Of a DNA stretch of 64,000 nt, positions 11,179 through 24,189 are shown in pieces (the stretch's first letter is position 1; each line of letters begins with the position of its first letter). The stretch is taken from positions 1 through 64,000 of the forward strand of contig JAXCGZ010007661.1 in NCBI GenBank assembly GCA_037179515.1, in the 5' to 3' direction. The DNA is from Halocaridina rubra (lineage: Eukaryota; Arthropoda; Malacostraca; Decapoda; Atyidae). The notes beneath the pieces are model-generated. The model saw nothing but the letters and a program-made list of their open reading frames with translations. It was not told where the DNA came from and made no database searches. The translations under genes were made by a program, and so were the position numbers.

Positions 11179-13681
11179 TCTGTATCCAGTGAGTAATGGG
11201 ACAATTAGTAAAAGAAATTGAGGTCGGTGGATGCCGCCATTTTATCTTGTAGTTATGCTTTGACTCAGCCAACCCGCTTATAAGGGGTGTGGCGCTTAAT
11301 AAGTTGATAAAAGTAGAATTTCTGTACCCATTACTAACATGGATAATTTGTACTAATAGCTATAAGCAGTAATAAACTCCGTTTTTGTTATAATTTGAGT
11401 AATATAAAGAATTTGCGTTGGAAGTGTGTTCCATTTATTTGTATTAATGCCTAGATTGAATTTTAAGAACGCGAATGTATCGATTTTTTAATTGACAAAT
11501 TTAATGCACGTGAAATCACTATTACAGTCTATTAATTTCTAAAGCGTAAGAATTATAGTGAGAAATATACGTGCATCTGCTTTTAAGAGTTTCATAGACC
11601 ACGTGTGGTTTTCGAGAAAGGAATGCGGAAGTGACCATTCGATCTCCCAACCTCGTTATTATAAATCTGTAGTAATTGTACTGATCCTTGATATCTTAAA
11701 GTACGTGTAAAATCATTGTTATATTAATTTCTTAAAGCGTAAGAAATCGAGTGTTAAGATTGCGCCTGTTTTCAAGGTTCTTTTTTTTTTTTTTTTTTTT
11801 TTTTCTCCGGGGGAGTAATGTTTTAGCGAAAGAAAGACATAAATGACCGATTGTTTTTAATGTTGTTATGATGAAGGAATTAATCTTACGATACGTGTGT
11901 GGCATGTTTTTTTTGAAGAATAAGAAATTTCGTGATATTAGTTAGAGATGAGTTTTTTTAATTTCACGCTATGCAGGTGAAAGTAAGAGTAAATTAGAGT
12001 AGTTTGTGCTGTCCTAGAATAGGGAAGGTTTTTCAGTGTCACCCAAACGTAGCTTCAAGGGAGTAGAATGTTTGTTTGTTCGTTAGAATGGGACTTAGGA
12101 CTGGTGAGGAAGTCTGTGACCGCACGGCTCAGCCGAGATTTCACCTTTACTCTTCTTCAGAGAGACCGGGAAAGGAAAACCAACATGTTGTAAATAAAAG
12201 GGACTTTCACAGACAGAAAGGAGATGATTGACTTGAAAGTGATATAGCGAATGTGATAGCGAGTGAGTATGAATGACTGGGGGTATAAGGGGGGGGGTTG
12301 CTCTAGGGGGTGAAATCGCGGAAAGCACCGTTAGGAAGCATGATTGGGGAGTCTGCGAGGATCGTTCCCCTGCTCCGCCAGGTCCTTCTGCATGCCATAT
12401 CAGAGTGTATTTATGGGAGGTGATGCGCTGTTGCAATATCTAGTGAGGGATATGGATGAGAAGGTAATTCTCCACCTGCCCAGATATGGTTGAAATGCCG
12501 AGTTTGTTTTATTTTTGTTTTGTCCCCTACTCCGCCATTGAGATTATTATTCGATTTCCGAGAGATTCCAAGATAGATGTTACGTGATAAAGGACGTGAA
12601 TCTATGAATGATTCTTTATTTTCTTTGCTAGCTGCAGTATATACATTATTTGTCTGAAGAGATATGTTAGATTGATAAAGTAAAACGTTGCGAGTTTTAG
12701 CCCTGATAATGTTTTATCAAAATTATTTCGGCTTGGTCATAAAGAAAGAGTGAGAGCTGACACGAAATGACAACAAGAATGTTACACAGCTGTATCCCGT
12801 ATTTGAGAGAGCAGATATAAGTCAAATTCGAGATAGTAAAAGAAGATATATATTTTACGTTTGAATTGTTTATGTACAACTCCGTACGAGATTTTGAAGT
12901 TTAAGAAAAATGCATTCCTTACTGTTGATAATGAAATATACTTTTTGTTTTTATTATTGCATACACAGAGATAGACTTTTTATATTCTTAGATACCCGTT
13001 TTTGTTATAGTTCTTTTTGTATTGAAGAAATCTTTAAAATCTTACTTAAAGGATTCTGAAAAGATTATCTAGAGATAACCATGGTTAATCCCTAGCATTT
13101 TCATGAATTTTAGATTACAATCGGGCTAATTAAAGATAATTGAGATTATTAGAGATTATTTGCTGAGTTTTAAAGTTAAAATTAATGACACTTAAGTCCT
13201 TTTTAAGAAGTTGTTAAGAAAAAGATATTTGTACTTTTGTTGATAGTAGTAGGGATACTGTCACATATGATTTTAGTTTTTTTGCTTTAATTTCATCAGT
13301 GTGTGTGCTTCGACTTAACCCTCTGATTTATAGCATGAAAAGAGAGAGATTGTCATTATAGACAAGGATGTGTATGCTGTTACAGTAAAGTCCTTATCAA
13401 GATTAAACAGAGAGGAATGGATTTATGCTTCGACAGTTCTGCAGTTGTACACTAAGTTCTTGTTGCTTTTGTTTTTGTTAATGAGGAAATAAGAATAGCC
13501 GCTGACAATAAACGTAAGACTCTATCGATAGTCATTGCTAACGTTTGTTCACGTTCATTTGTTTATTTATTTTATTATTAGAGATACTCTGCGACAATTT
13601 TTTATTTTCAGTACAAGTAAAAGACAGAGGCCCATCTCAGCTGACTTGTGAGTGGAAACCGCAACGTATTTCAAGGTCGCC

Positions 13682-13739
<58 letters not shown>

Positions 13740-15030
13740 TACCTTTCACTCGACTCTGAGCCTGACAGAGGCTCCGTTCAATGCTAAAAGAATGTAGCCG
13801 TCTTTGATTTTTTTTTTTGTGTTTTTTCCAGCGAAGCTAGGCGATAATTGTGCCTACATTTTATTGCAGTCAATAGATTGTTGCATGCTGTTATTGCATA
13901 AATACTGATAAGACATCGGTAGTACCGCCATTTGCCTAAATATTTTTGCCACATGTCGCAACTGTTTGGAGGATAGATAGAACTCCCATGGACAAATTGT
14001 GGAGCCAGCAAGTTGCCACTTATGCTATATATATATACATTGATTATGACAGCAGGAATTTAAATATTAAAAGAGACTGTGTTGGAATGAGCATCACTAT
14101 GAAATATAAGTATAGAACTCTGTTCTTACTTCTGAATATCAGTCTCCATTGTATATATATTGATATTTTTGATTTAGTATATTTATTTTTATTGTTTATT
14201 ATTCTTATTTTTAGATCATGATTATTAGTAATGTTATTATGTTGACTGATATTGTTGCTATCTCTCAATGGCCTGTTGCTAATTATTATTTTTGAAATGA
14301 AATCAGCAGTAACTTGATGATTTGTATCTTTTATCTGAATTCATACTTGATGTTACTGTAGCCACCGCTAATAAGAATGTTTCTTTAGTGGCCTTTCTCA
14401 GCATTTAATGATTATTCTTTTTGACATTTATAGTAGAGTAATGCTATGTAGCAGTTGCTAAGTCCTAAGTATCTTGGAATAATAATCTAGTTGTGTAGAC
14501 ACATACCTTCCATTACCACCCTATTCCTAGGCAGCCCCGACCTGCAAGTTCTAAAAGTCTTTAGATTTTGTCCGTTCAGACAAGTCCCTAGTGCCCATTG
14601 AATAGAGATTGCAATCACTTGCAGTTGCAGGGGAGGCAAAGTATAGCCTCGATTACCAACGTATGGCCATTGTTGGTACCCTGAAGTCATAGGGAACCTT
14701 TCTTACAACTGTAGTAGTGACAGAGGTTCAAATTTTCATCCCGAGATCTGCTTCGAAGGTACGTGTGAGGGCCGTACAGGAAGAGAATCGCTGTGACGTT
14801 GCAGATCTCCTGCGTGGTGGTCTTAGTCAAGATCGGCCGAGGGCGGGACGAGGAAGCCGGGCTGGAAGGATTAGCGGGATGGGCCCAGTCCTTGTCCTTT
14901 TTGTTTTGCCTAACCGAGTAACGGAGATATGGCAACAAACCTGGGCCTGCAGCAAGGACAGCGAGGGAGTGAAAAACTGAGGACACAAGGAAACCGTTTT
15001 ATAACGCCTAGCAAGAATTCATGAGCAAGG
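11179..15030 (+). other. Non-coding interior of the LTR element
   Basis: About 3.9 kb, AT-rich, without a frame that reads as pol or env. It includes a T-run at 11782-11803, a (TC)n tract at 13684-13735 and short unsupported ORFs on both strands. It behaves like the conserved non-coding interior of a LARD, but conservation cannot be shown from one copy. Confidence 0.6.
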
Positions 15031-15305
15031 GACAGAGAAATTAAAAGTCGTCCTAGACAGAGAAAGTAAAAGTCGTCCTAGACAGAGAAAACGAAAGTCG
15101 TCCTAGACAGAGAAAACGAAAGTCGTCCTAGACAGAGAAAACGAAAGTCGTCCTAGACAGAGAAAGTAAAAGTCGTCCTAGACAGAGAAAACGAAAGTCG
15201 TCCTAGACAGAGAAAACGAAAGTCGTCCTGGACAGAGAAATTAAAAGTCGTCCTAGACAGAGAAAACGAAAGTCGTCCTAGACAGAGAAATTAAAAGTCG
15301 TCCTA
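15031..15305 (+). repeat. 11 x 25-bp tandem repeat in the LTR element
   Basis: Exactly 275 bases of a unit built on GACAGAGAAA-nnn-AAAGTCGTCCTA. The variable triplet takes three states (TTA, GTA, ACG) in the order TTA, GTA, ACG, ACG, ACG, GTA, ACG, ACG, TTA, ACG, TTA. One unit has CTGG for CTAG at its junction. Confidence 0.93.
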
Positions 15306-15919
15306 TCCATTGGTCTCTGAATAGTAATATAATATGAAAGTAAAACATGTTTTGTTTCAGGAGTAGTTTTTAAGGCTTAATTTTAAGACAAATCAATGCC
15401 CCTAATAATGATAGGAATAGAATTTATGAAGGTAAGGTCTCTTATAGAAATTACTGTTGACGTTATGGTCTATATCATTTTAAATGTGTATACATGCCAA
15501 TACTCTACCTCATTTGTTTGCTAATGTGCTACATCAGTTATGATTTTACCGTAATTAACTCAATTTAGTCTTTTGAAGAAACGAGAGAAGTAGATGAACT
15601 AATGTTTTGATTTAAACTGGCTTTTGATCTTAATTAATGTTTGATATTAGTTTCACACTGGAATTATGGTTGTTTAAATATAAGAATATGTTTGTATTAC
15701 AGATTTCCAACAAGGAAATAGACCCTGCATGCTCTAGTTGTCTGTGAAAGTACTCTATATATGTTATGTTTGTGTAATTTGTATAGGAATTCTTAGAAAA
15801 TAGCTTAAATAATTCGGCCCCATTTCTATTGTAAACTAATGTTAGCTAGGAGATGTCCAAGAGCTCCCGGAAAATTAGCCCATGCTTCGACTGAAATAAG
15901 AGATATTTCAGTTTTGGTT
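15306..15919 (+). other. 3' interior of the LTR element, no gene seen
   Basis: AT-rich sequence between the tandem array and the polypurine run; no ORF worth calling. Confidence 0.6.
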
Positions 15920-15927
15920 GGGAGGGA
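15920..15927 (+). promoter_or_regulatory. Polypurine tract of the LTR element
   Basis: GGGAGGGA directly precedes the TG of the 3' LTR, where plus-strand DNA synthesis would be primed. It is short for a polypurine tract but correctly placed. Confidence 0.6.
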
Positions 15928-16590
15928 TGTCGTATGACTTCCGTCATGCTGAAGCCAGTCCGTCATGCTGAAGCCAGAATCTGAAACTTGTAACAGATCT
16001 TGAGGGGTAACGGTTGGTCGAGGGCACAGAGATTTTATTACAATGTTTGTAGAAAGTGTCAAGGAAATATATGACCGGAACCGTGAGACTTAGGATCTGG
16101 CATCGAGAAGGGCAGGAAAGGCCAGGAAGTTAGCCATTTCCTAAGCCGCAAGAAACATAAGCAAGTGTTTCGTACGCAGGTACACGCCCAGGAGAGATGC
16201 CCAATAACTCCTCCCCGGAAGTAGGCGGGATTCCACTTTGAACCTGGCGTTGATTAGCTGGACTAGATCTCACTGATTTCATTGGAGAATTGGATGTTAA
16301 GCCACGCCCTGCCCCTGGGGGTATTTCAAGAGCCACCCGGGGCAGAGACAGTTAGTTAGAACTTTGCCAGGGGCACGAATAGATCATAGATTGTGATAGT
16401 CATAGGGTGGGGGCATTGAGGAGTCGAAGTTGTGTTGTACTCTAGAATAAATATAAGCAAAGGATTCACTGCGTGTCCATTCTTACCTTGTACCCGTCTG
16501 GTACTAATAATTATAAGTATATATACGTAGGAGGAAAAGCCCTACGTCAGTGGTGACACTCGGTGGGATAATAATAAAATCCCTACGTCA
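15928..16590 (+). repeat. 3' LTR
   Basis: 663 bases, 662 of them identical to the 5' LTR by line-by-line reading. It is followed by the AACT target duplication and then LINE-B coding sequence. Confidence 0.93.
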
Positions 16591-17403
16591 AACTTCAGGA
16601 GGATCTAAATAATCTGCATGAGTGGTCAGAAAAGTGGCTAATGAAATTCAATACTTCAAAATGTAAGGTAATGAGAATGGGTACAAGTGCAAGAAGGCCC
16701 AAGCTTGACTACTCGGTGGCTGGAGTACAACTTCAAGAGACAGAAAATGAGAGATCTAGGAGTAAACATACTGGCAGATTTGTCTCCAGAAATACATATA
16801 AATGGCATAGTAAGGGCAGCATATGCATTCTTATCAAATGTAAGGGTAGCCTTCAGGCACATGGACAAGGAAATGTTCAGAAATATTTATGTAACCTATG
16901 TGAGGCCAAAACTCGAATATGCAGCCCCCTTTTGGAATCTGCACTTGAAAAAGCACATAGCTATGCTTGAAAAAGTTCAAAGACATGCCACGAAACTGGT
17001 GCCAGAAATACGCAATCTCAGTTATGATGAGAGGCTGAGGGAATTAGACTTACCATCACTCGAAGCTAGAAGAGTGAGGGGGGATATGGTGACAGTCTTT
17101 AAATTTCTTCATGGTTATGATAGAGTGGATAGGGATCGATATTTTGATATGGCTGGCTCTAGAACTAGAGGTCATACTTTGAAGCTTCGTAAGAAAACTT
17201 CTTTGCAGGATGTAAGGAAATACTTTTTCAGTGTAAGAGTAGTTGATAATTGGAATTGGCTAAGCGAGGAGGTAGTTAATGCTATCTCAATCCATAGTTT
17301 TAAGGACAGGTATGATAAGTATCACTAAGTCTAAAATGGAACCGATCAGGAGACGGGAAGATACGAGCTTTGGGCTCTTTCCCGTAAACACAATTAGGTA
17401 ATC
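16591..17403 (+). pseudogene. LINE-B ORF2, C-terminal part and 3' UTR after the LTR insertion
   Basis: Continues ORF2 from EDLNNLHEWSEKWLMKF through the domain YVRPKLEYAAPFW ... LEKVQRHATKLVPEIRNL and stops after DRYDKYH at 17328. A two-base deletion near 16748 (GAGATC where the copy at 63.4 kb has GAGAGATC) shifts the frame, a second lesion independent of the LTR element. The 3' UTR of about 75 bases ends near TTAGGTAATCA with no poly(A) tail. Downstream sequence matches the interior of Tig-1, so this LINE-B probably landed in a Tig-1 copy. Confidence 0.85.
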
Positions 17404-17405
17404 AC

Positions 17406-18876
<1,471 letters not shown>

Positions 18877-19215
18877 CCCCCCATTATCGCAGGGGTTCGG
18901 TTCCGGGACCCGGCGCAAAACAGGAAAATCGCGGAGTAGGATCAGCCTATATGTACATAGATATTTTAATTTATTTTTACGCTTACACCGTATAAACTGT
19001 ATAAACCCTCCCTGTACTGTTAACAAACCACCCTTTACTTCATAAATAACAGCATGCAAGCGTAAATTTATATGACATACTCATGTACATAGGTATTTTA
19101 CAATTATTTTTACGTTTACTGTATAAACCCTCCCTGCACTGTTAAAAAACCACCCTTTACTTTATAAATAAGAGCATGCAACGTAAATTTATATGTACGT
19201 GATAGGCAAACTTAC

Positions 19216-19299
19216 CTTATCTGTTATGGTTAACATTTTCCTTTGCCGCTTAGGCTCACTACAAGAAGCCTTAGAAGATGAAGGATGCTTGGGAGGCAT
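19216..19299 (-). pseudogene. Tigger/jerky-like transposase N-terminal exon
   Basis: 28 codons from ATG at 19299: MPPKHPSSSKASCSEPKRQR then KMLTITDK, ending exactly at a splice-donor-like AAG|GTAAGT. This matches the usual start of Tigger-type transposases, a basic segment just before the CENP-B-like helix-turn-helix. No downstream exon was found within the element, so the rest has been deleted. Confidence 0.6.
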
Positions 19300-19428
19300 T
19301 GCAAAGGTTAAAATATGCAAGTAAAAAAATCACAAGCAAAACGTATTAATAATAAGAAGCACAACGTGAACGGCGCACACGAGTGAGGCGAGACAATGGA
19401 AGAAGGTGGAAGTCTTTGTCCGAAACAC

Positions 19429-19625
19429 TGATAGTGGTATCGTATTTTACATGTTGCAATACTGTTAGTATTTATGTTTTTTACGGTTTTATTATTCTTA
19501 GGCTAAGAAATACGTTTTTTACGCCGATAGCGGTATCGTATTTTACATGTTGCAATACTGTTAGTATTTATGTTTTTTATTATTTTTTACTGTTTTATTA
19601 TTCTTAGGCTAAGAAATACGTTTTT
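19429..19625. repeat. Direct repeat, two units of about 97 bp
   Basis: The run TGGTATCGTATTTTACATG through AGGCTAAGAAATACG occurs twice in tandem with small indels. Confidence 0.8.
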
Positions 19626-19740
19626 TTATCAATAAAATCATGAAACTACTGGAAATATAAATATATCTGCTAGCTCACGTAGCTGCAACCCCAATACATT
19701 GTACGCTATCGGACACTACAATACTGTGAGTTATACTGTA

Positions 19741-19985
19741 CAGGGTGTCCACAAAGTCTGGGTACACAGGAAATTTCACTATGCAGAGCTATTCAATCGA
19801 GTTCACCTGAATTTTGTAAAACAAAACAATTTTATTTAAATCTAATGTTAATAAATAATATTTTCAATATGATTTCCATCATTTTCAATGCATAATTTGA
19901 TGCGCTTTACAAAATTCAGGTGAACTCGATTGAAAAGCTCTGCATAGTGAAATTTCCTATGTACCCAGACTTTGTGGACACCCTG
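19741..19985. mobile_element. Mariner-type foldback MITE (245 bp) nested in Tig-2
   Basis: Perfectly placed ends CAGGGTGTCCACAAAGTCTG and its complement, with arms of about 85-90 bases and only a few mismatches, a loop of about 70 bases, and TA on both sides (19739-19740, 19986-19987). The terminal sequence is of the Tc1/mariner kind. It has no coding capacity. Confidence 0.92.
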
Positions 19986-20242
19986 TACGTATATTTAAAT
20001 TTATGTTTTTTACTCTTTTTTACTATTTTATTATTCGTGGGCTGGGAAATAAATTTTTTTCATCAATTAGATAATGAAATACGTTTTTTTCAATAAAAAA
20101 AAATGAAAATACTGAGAATTTTTATTTTTTTAATATTTTAATATTTTTGCATATACCCAAAAAATAAAATAATAATTTGCCACAAAAAAAACGTAGTACA
20201 GTGAAAACGCGAACCAAGAAACGCGATCCAGCAGGGGATTAC

Positions 20243-20444
<202 letters not shown>

Positions 20445-20483
20445 AGTAAGCACATTACATATGTGAAAACATGAATCATTATT

Positions 20484-20554
20484 TACCCCGACCAGGACTC
20501 GAACCTAGGACTTATGATTACTAAGTCAAGGCGCTACCACTACACCACAGAAGG
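20484..20554 (-). pseudogene. tRNA-like unit m1
   Basis: 71 bases. An A-box-like TGGTGTAGTGG and a B box GGTTCGAGTCC are present. The D stem GGTG/CGCC and the anticodon stem ACTTA/TAAGT pair; the loop GTAATCA would put AAT at the anticodon. The acceptor stem pairs poorly and the variable region is almost absent, so it is tRNA-derived rather than a normal tRNA gene. Confidence 0.6.
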
Positions 20555-20759
20555 TTAAACGGAATCCAACCTTATAGCTTATATCTGCTATACTTAGGAA
20601 TGAACGCATTCTAACTGAATGCCACTATGTTCATATTACAGATTCCCTAACCTCACACATGGCTTCATTTTAGCATTTAATTCAATTCCCAATCTCATTC
20701 GGGCTATGAAATAACCAGATAAGCACATTACATATGTGAAAACATGAATCATTTTTTTT

Positions 20760-20830
20760 TACCCCGACCGGGACTTGAACCTAGGACTTATGATTACTAA
20801 GTCAAGGCGCTACCACTACACCACAGAAGG
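20760..20830 (-). pseudogene. tRNA-like unit m2
   Basis: Same layout as its neighbours; the B box reads GGTTCAAGTCC, still a match to the consensus. Confidence 0.6.
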
Positions 20831-21032
20831 TTAAAAGGAATCCAACCTTATAGCTTATATCTGCTATACTTAGGAATGAACGCATTCTAACTGAATGCCA
20901 CTATGTTCATATTACAGATTCCCTAACCTCACTCGTGGCTTCATTTTAGCATTTAATTCAATTCCCAATCTCATTCGGGCTATGAAATAACCAGATAAGC
21001 ACATTACATATGTGAAAACATGAATCATTTTT

Positions 21033-21103
21033 TACCCCGACCGAGACTCGAACCTAGGACTTATGATTACTAAGTCAAGGTGCTACCACTACACTACAGA
21101 AGG
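21033..21103 (-). pseudogene. tRNA-like unit m3
   Basis: One D-stem base is changed (GCACC for GCGCC on the reverse strand), and the T stem reads CTCGG at its 3' side. Confidence 0.6.
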
Positions 21104-21305
21104 TTAAAAGGAATCCAACCTTATAGCTTATATCTGCTATACTTAGGAATGAACGCATTCTAACTGAATGCCACTATGTTCATATTACAGATTCCCTAAC
21201 CTCACTCGTGGCTTCATTTTAGCATTTAATTCAATTCCCAATCTCATTCGGGCCATGAAATAACCAGATAAGCACATTACATATGTGAAAACATGAATCA
21301 TTTTT

Positions 21306-21385
21306 TACCCCGACCGGGACTCGAACCTAGGACTTATGATCACTAAGTCAAGGCGCTACCACTACAGTGACTACCCCACAGAAGG
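21306..21385 (-). pseudogene. tRNA-like unit m4 with 9-base insertion
   Basis: A 9-base insertion (GTGACTACC on the plus strand) near the A box and a base change in the anticodon loop (GTGATCA) make this the most disturbed minus-strand unit. Confidence 0.6.
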
Positions 21386-21587
21386 TTAAAAGGAATCCGA
21401 CCTTATAGCTTATATCTGCTATACTTAGGAATGAACGCATTCTAACTGAATGCCACTATGTTCATATTACAGATTCCCTAACCTCACTCGTGGCTTCATT
21501 TTAGCATTTAATTCAATTCCCAATCTCATTCGGGCCATGAAATAACCAGATAAGCACATTACATAAGTGAAAACATGAATCATTTTT

Positions 21588-21658
21588 TACCCCGACCGGG
21601 ACTCGAACCTAGGACTTATGATTACTAAATCAAGGCGCTACCCCTACACCACAGAAGG
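21588..21658 (-). pseudogene. tRNA-like unit m5, next to the inversion point
   Basis: Last minus-strand unit; single changes in the A-box loop and in the anticodon stem (GATTTA). Confidence 0.6.
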
Positions 21659-21893
21659 TTAAAAGGAATCCAACCTTATAGCTTATATCTGCTATACTTA
21701 GGAATGAACGCATTCTAACTGAATGCCACTATGTTATTTCATGGCCCAAATGAGATTGGGAATTGAATTAAATGCTAAAATGAAGCCACAAGAGAGGTTA
21801 GGGAATCTGTAATATGAACATAGTGGCATTCAGTTAGAATGCGTTCATTCCTAAGTATAGCAGATATAAGCTATAAGGTTGGATTCCTTTTAA

Positions 21894-21964
21894 CTTTCTG
21901 TGGTGTAGTGGTAGCGCCTCGACTTAGTAATCATAAGTCCTACGTTCGAGTCCCGGTCGGGGTA
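21894..21964 (+). pseudogene. tRNA-like unit p1, first plus-strand unit
   Basis: Mirror partner of m5 across the 84-base spacer. The B box is preceded by CTACG instead of CTAGG. Confidence 0.6.
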
Positions 21965-22166
21965 AAAAATTATTCATGTTTTCAAATATGTAATGTGCTT
22001 ATCTGGTTATTTCATGGCCCGAATGAGATTGGGAATTCAATTAAATGCTAAAATAAAGCCACGAGTGAGGTCAGGGAATCTGTAATAAGAACATAGTGGC
22101 ATTCAGTTAGAATGCGTTCATTCCTAAGTATAGCAAATATAAGCTATAAGGTTGGATTCCTTTTAA

Positions 22167-22237
22167 CCTTCTGTGGCATAGTGGTAGCGCCTTGACTTAG
22201 TAATCATAAGTCCTAGGTTCGAGTCCCGGTCGGGGTA
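22167..22237 (+). pseudogene. tRNA-like unit p2
   Basis: The A-box region reads GGCATAGTGG, weakening the D stem; the B box is intact. Confidence 0.6.
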
Positions 22238-22461
22238 AAAAATTATTCACGTTTTCACATATGTAATGTGCTTATCTGGTTATTTCATGGCCCGAATGAG
22301 ATTGGGAATTCAATTAAATGCTAAAATGAAGCCACGAGTGAGGTTAGGGAATCTGTAATATGAACATAGTGGCATTCAGTTAGAATGCGAAAGGCATTCA
22401 GTTAGAATGCGTTCATTCCTAAGTATAGCAGATATAAGCTATAAGGTTGGATTCCTTTTAA

Positions 22462-22532
22462 CCTTCTGTGGTGTAGTGGTAGCGCCTTGACTTAGTAATC
22501 ATAAGACCTACGTTCGAGTCCCGGTCGGGGTA
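22462..22532 (+). pseudogene. tRNA-like unit p3
   Basis: Upstream, part of the body (AGTTAGAATGCG) is duplicated locally, so this unit is spaced at 295 rather than 273 bases. The T stem has CTACG. Confidence 0.6.
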
Positions 22533-22735
22533 AAAAATGATTCACGTTATCACATATGTAATGTGCTTATCTGGATATATCATGGCCTGAATGAGATTGG
22601 GAATTCAATTAAATGCTAAAATGAAGCCACGAGTGAGGTTAGGGATCTGTAATATGAACATAGTGGCATTCAGTTAGATATGCGTTCATTCCTATAGTAT
22701 AGCAGATATAAGCTATAAGGTTGGATTCCTATTAA

Positions 22736-22807
22736 CCTTCTGTGGTGTAGTGGTAGCGCCTTGACTATAGTATATCATAAGTCCTAGGTATCGAGTCCCG
22801 GTCGGGG

Positions 22808-22810
<3 letters not shown>
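22736..22810 (+). pseudogene. tRNA-like unit p4, altered beside (TA)n
   Basis: Several extra bases turn TT or AA into TAT or ATA in the anticodon stem, anticodon loop and B box, destroying the tRNA-like fold. The changes extend through the preceding 180 bases of body. Confidence 0.6.

Positions 22811-22894
<84 letters not shown>
22811..22894. repeat. (TA)n microsatellite, right border of tRNA-like array
   Basis: About 84 bases of TA. Confidence 0.95.
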
Positions 22895-22896
<2 letters not shown>

Positions 22897-22944
22897 TCTA
22901 CACGCTATTTCCCTGACGATATTATATCAAAAGATTGTTTACTG

Positions 22945-22947
<3 letters not shown>
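22895..22947 (-). mobile_element. Tig-1 interior fragment, continuation of 17406-17600
   Basis: Reads TTCTCTACACGCTATTTCCC as at 45190-45210, the sequence expected directly after the TA site of an uninterrupted Tig-1 copy. Confidence 0.6.

Positions 22948-22948
<1 letters not shown>

Positions 22949-22982
<34 letters not shown>
22949..22982. repeat. (GA)n microsatellite
   Basis: About 34 bases of GA, followed by sequence shared with the Tig-1 and Tig-2 interiors near 29470 and 46430. Confidence 0.9.
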
Positions 22983-22985
<3 letters not shown>

Positions 22986-23067
22986 CTTTGCTTAACTCTT
23001 GTTCATTCAACCAAAACTACATTATTTATTGTAAAAAATAATGGTTTAATGACAAATTCGTCATAAC

Positions 23068-23150
23068 AATAATAATAATAATACAGTAATAATAATAATA
23101 ATAATATCCACAATTATCATCAAAGGAAAATTATTGTAGCCCATAATATT

Positions 23151-23192
<42 letters not shown>

Positions 23193-23213
23193 TATAATAA
23201 TAATAATAATAAC

Positions 23214-23271
<58 letters not shown>
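23068..23271. repeat. (TAA)n microsatellites
   Basis: Two TAA-type arrays (23068-23105 and 23145-23271) separated by a short unique stretch. Confidence 0.93.
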
Positions 23272-23272
<1 letters not shown>

Positions 23273-23613
23273 GATCTATGGAGAATTTTTGGAATAGACA
23301 TCATGAAAGTAATGCAGAGGTATATTAAAACCCAGCAGAGAATTGGATATTCATTGCACATCTTTTATAATCCCTTCACATCTGACAGGTCATTACACTC
23401 TCCATCTCTGTTTCTCTTTACTTTATGTATTTCTCATGTCCAGGCCCAATAAAGGCTGTTTTATTTTATTATATTTTGGCCCGTCCTAGTATCACAATTT
23501 TTTTTTATTTTTTTTTATTTTTTTTTTTAAATGGTGTTCCTACTTTGCGGAAATTCACCTATTTTGGCCAGTTCCGGAACCGATCCCTCACAATAAATGA
23601 GGGGTTACTGTAT
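23272..23613. mobile_element. Dispersed Tig-2-associated repeat with terminal repeat
   Basis: The first 250 bases recur at 29706-29910, 46975-47180 and, reversed, at 37915-38095 and 46150-46372. The right end GAGGGGTTACTG followed by TA is a Tig-2-type terminus. Confidence 0.7.
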
Positions 23614-24189
23614 AGACACTTGTATTATACTTTAAGGCCAGAACCGAGTGTTTCCTTGAAGAACTTATATCAATCAACAAGGAGCAGTGAAAATTGCAAT
23701 GAACATTTTTAAGGTTCTGTGCTCATATTGAGAGAAGAACTTTGTGTAATCAGCCTACTCATTAGACCCCCCTACAATGCTTCGCCTTTGGATAACGTGC
23801 AGCTAAGACTTTTTTTATCAGAGTATAGTGCTTTGTGAGTGCATTACAGTGAGTCAGTACAGTGCATACCCTCCCTAGTGGTGTATTATGGTTTTTTGCA
23901 CATGTATTACTAAAGGAAGACCGTTTCTCCTCCTCATTACGGATGCATCAAGCGCACCCTTCCCCTCCGATGTCTGCATAACAAATGAAGCTTGCCACCA
24001 GCTGCCGCAAGTAATTGCTTCGAGCCTCCCCACCTGAGTACCACCACCAGGTTTGCCTGCATGTGTCTTCCTCATGCATGGTTGTAGAGGTGCATCCCAC
24101 ACACTATTCACTACATTTTATCCAAGAATCTGCTTTACATTCCTAGATTTTCCTCACTCTGAGCCTTACCTGCCTTTTTCTACTGCACA

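Larger units (their letters stand above)
9778..16590 (+). mobile_element. LTR retrotransposon without pol (LARD-like), inserted in LINE-B ORF2
   Basis: Two 663-base LTRs with TG...CA ends bound a 5.5-kb interior. The target duplication is AACT at 9774-9777 and 16591-16594; removing the element restores the LINE-B reading frame. I find one mismatch between the LTRs (near 10272 versus 16422), so the insertion is recent. A primer binding site and a short polypurine run are in place. The interior has one gag-like ORF and about 4.7 kb with no recognisable protease, RT, RNase H or integrase, so it would need proteins from a relative. Gypsy or Bel/Pao affiliation cannot be decided from what is left. 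Confidence 0.9.

Noticed and set aside
12095..12436. 113-residue minus-strand ORF inside the LTR element
   Set aside because: No recognisable motif and no support as pol or env.
14717..14980. 87-residue ORF in the LTR element interior
   Set aside because: Overlaps an opposite-strand ORF of similar length; neither resembles a known protein.
15035..15305. Possible CRISPR-like array (25-base regular repeats)
   Set aside because: There are no unique spacers; units are head-to-tail tandem copies within a eukaryotic LTR element.
20484..22810. Functional tRNA genes
   Set aside because: The A and B boxes are good, but the acceptor stem pairs poorly, the variable region is nearly absent and the units sit in a satellite, so only tRNA-like status is supported.
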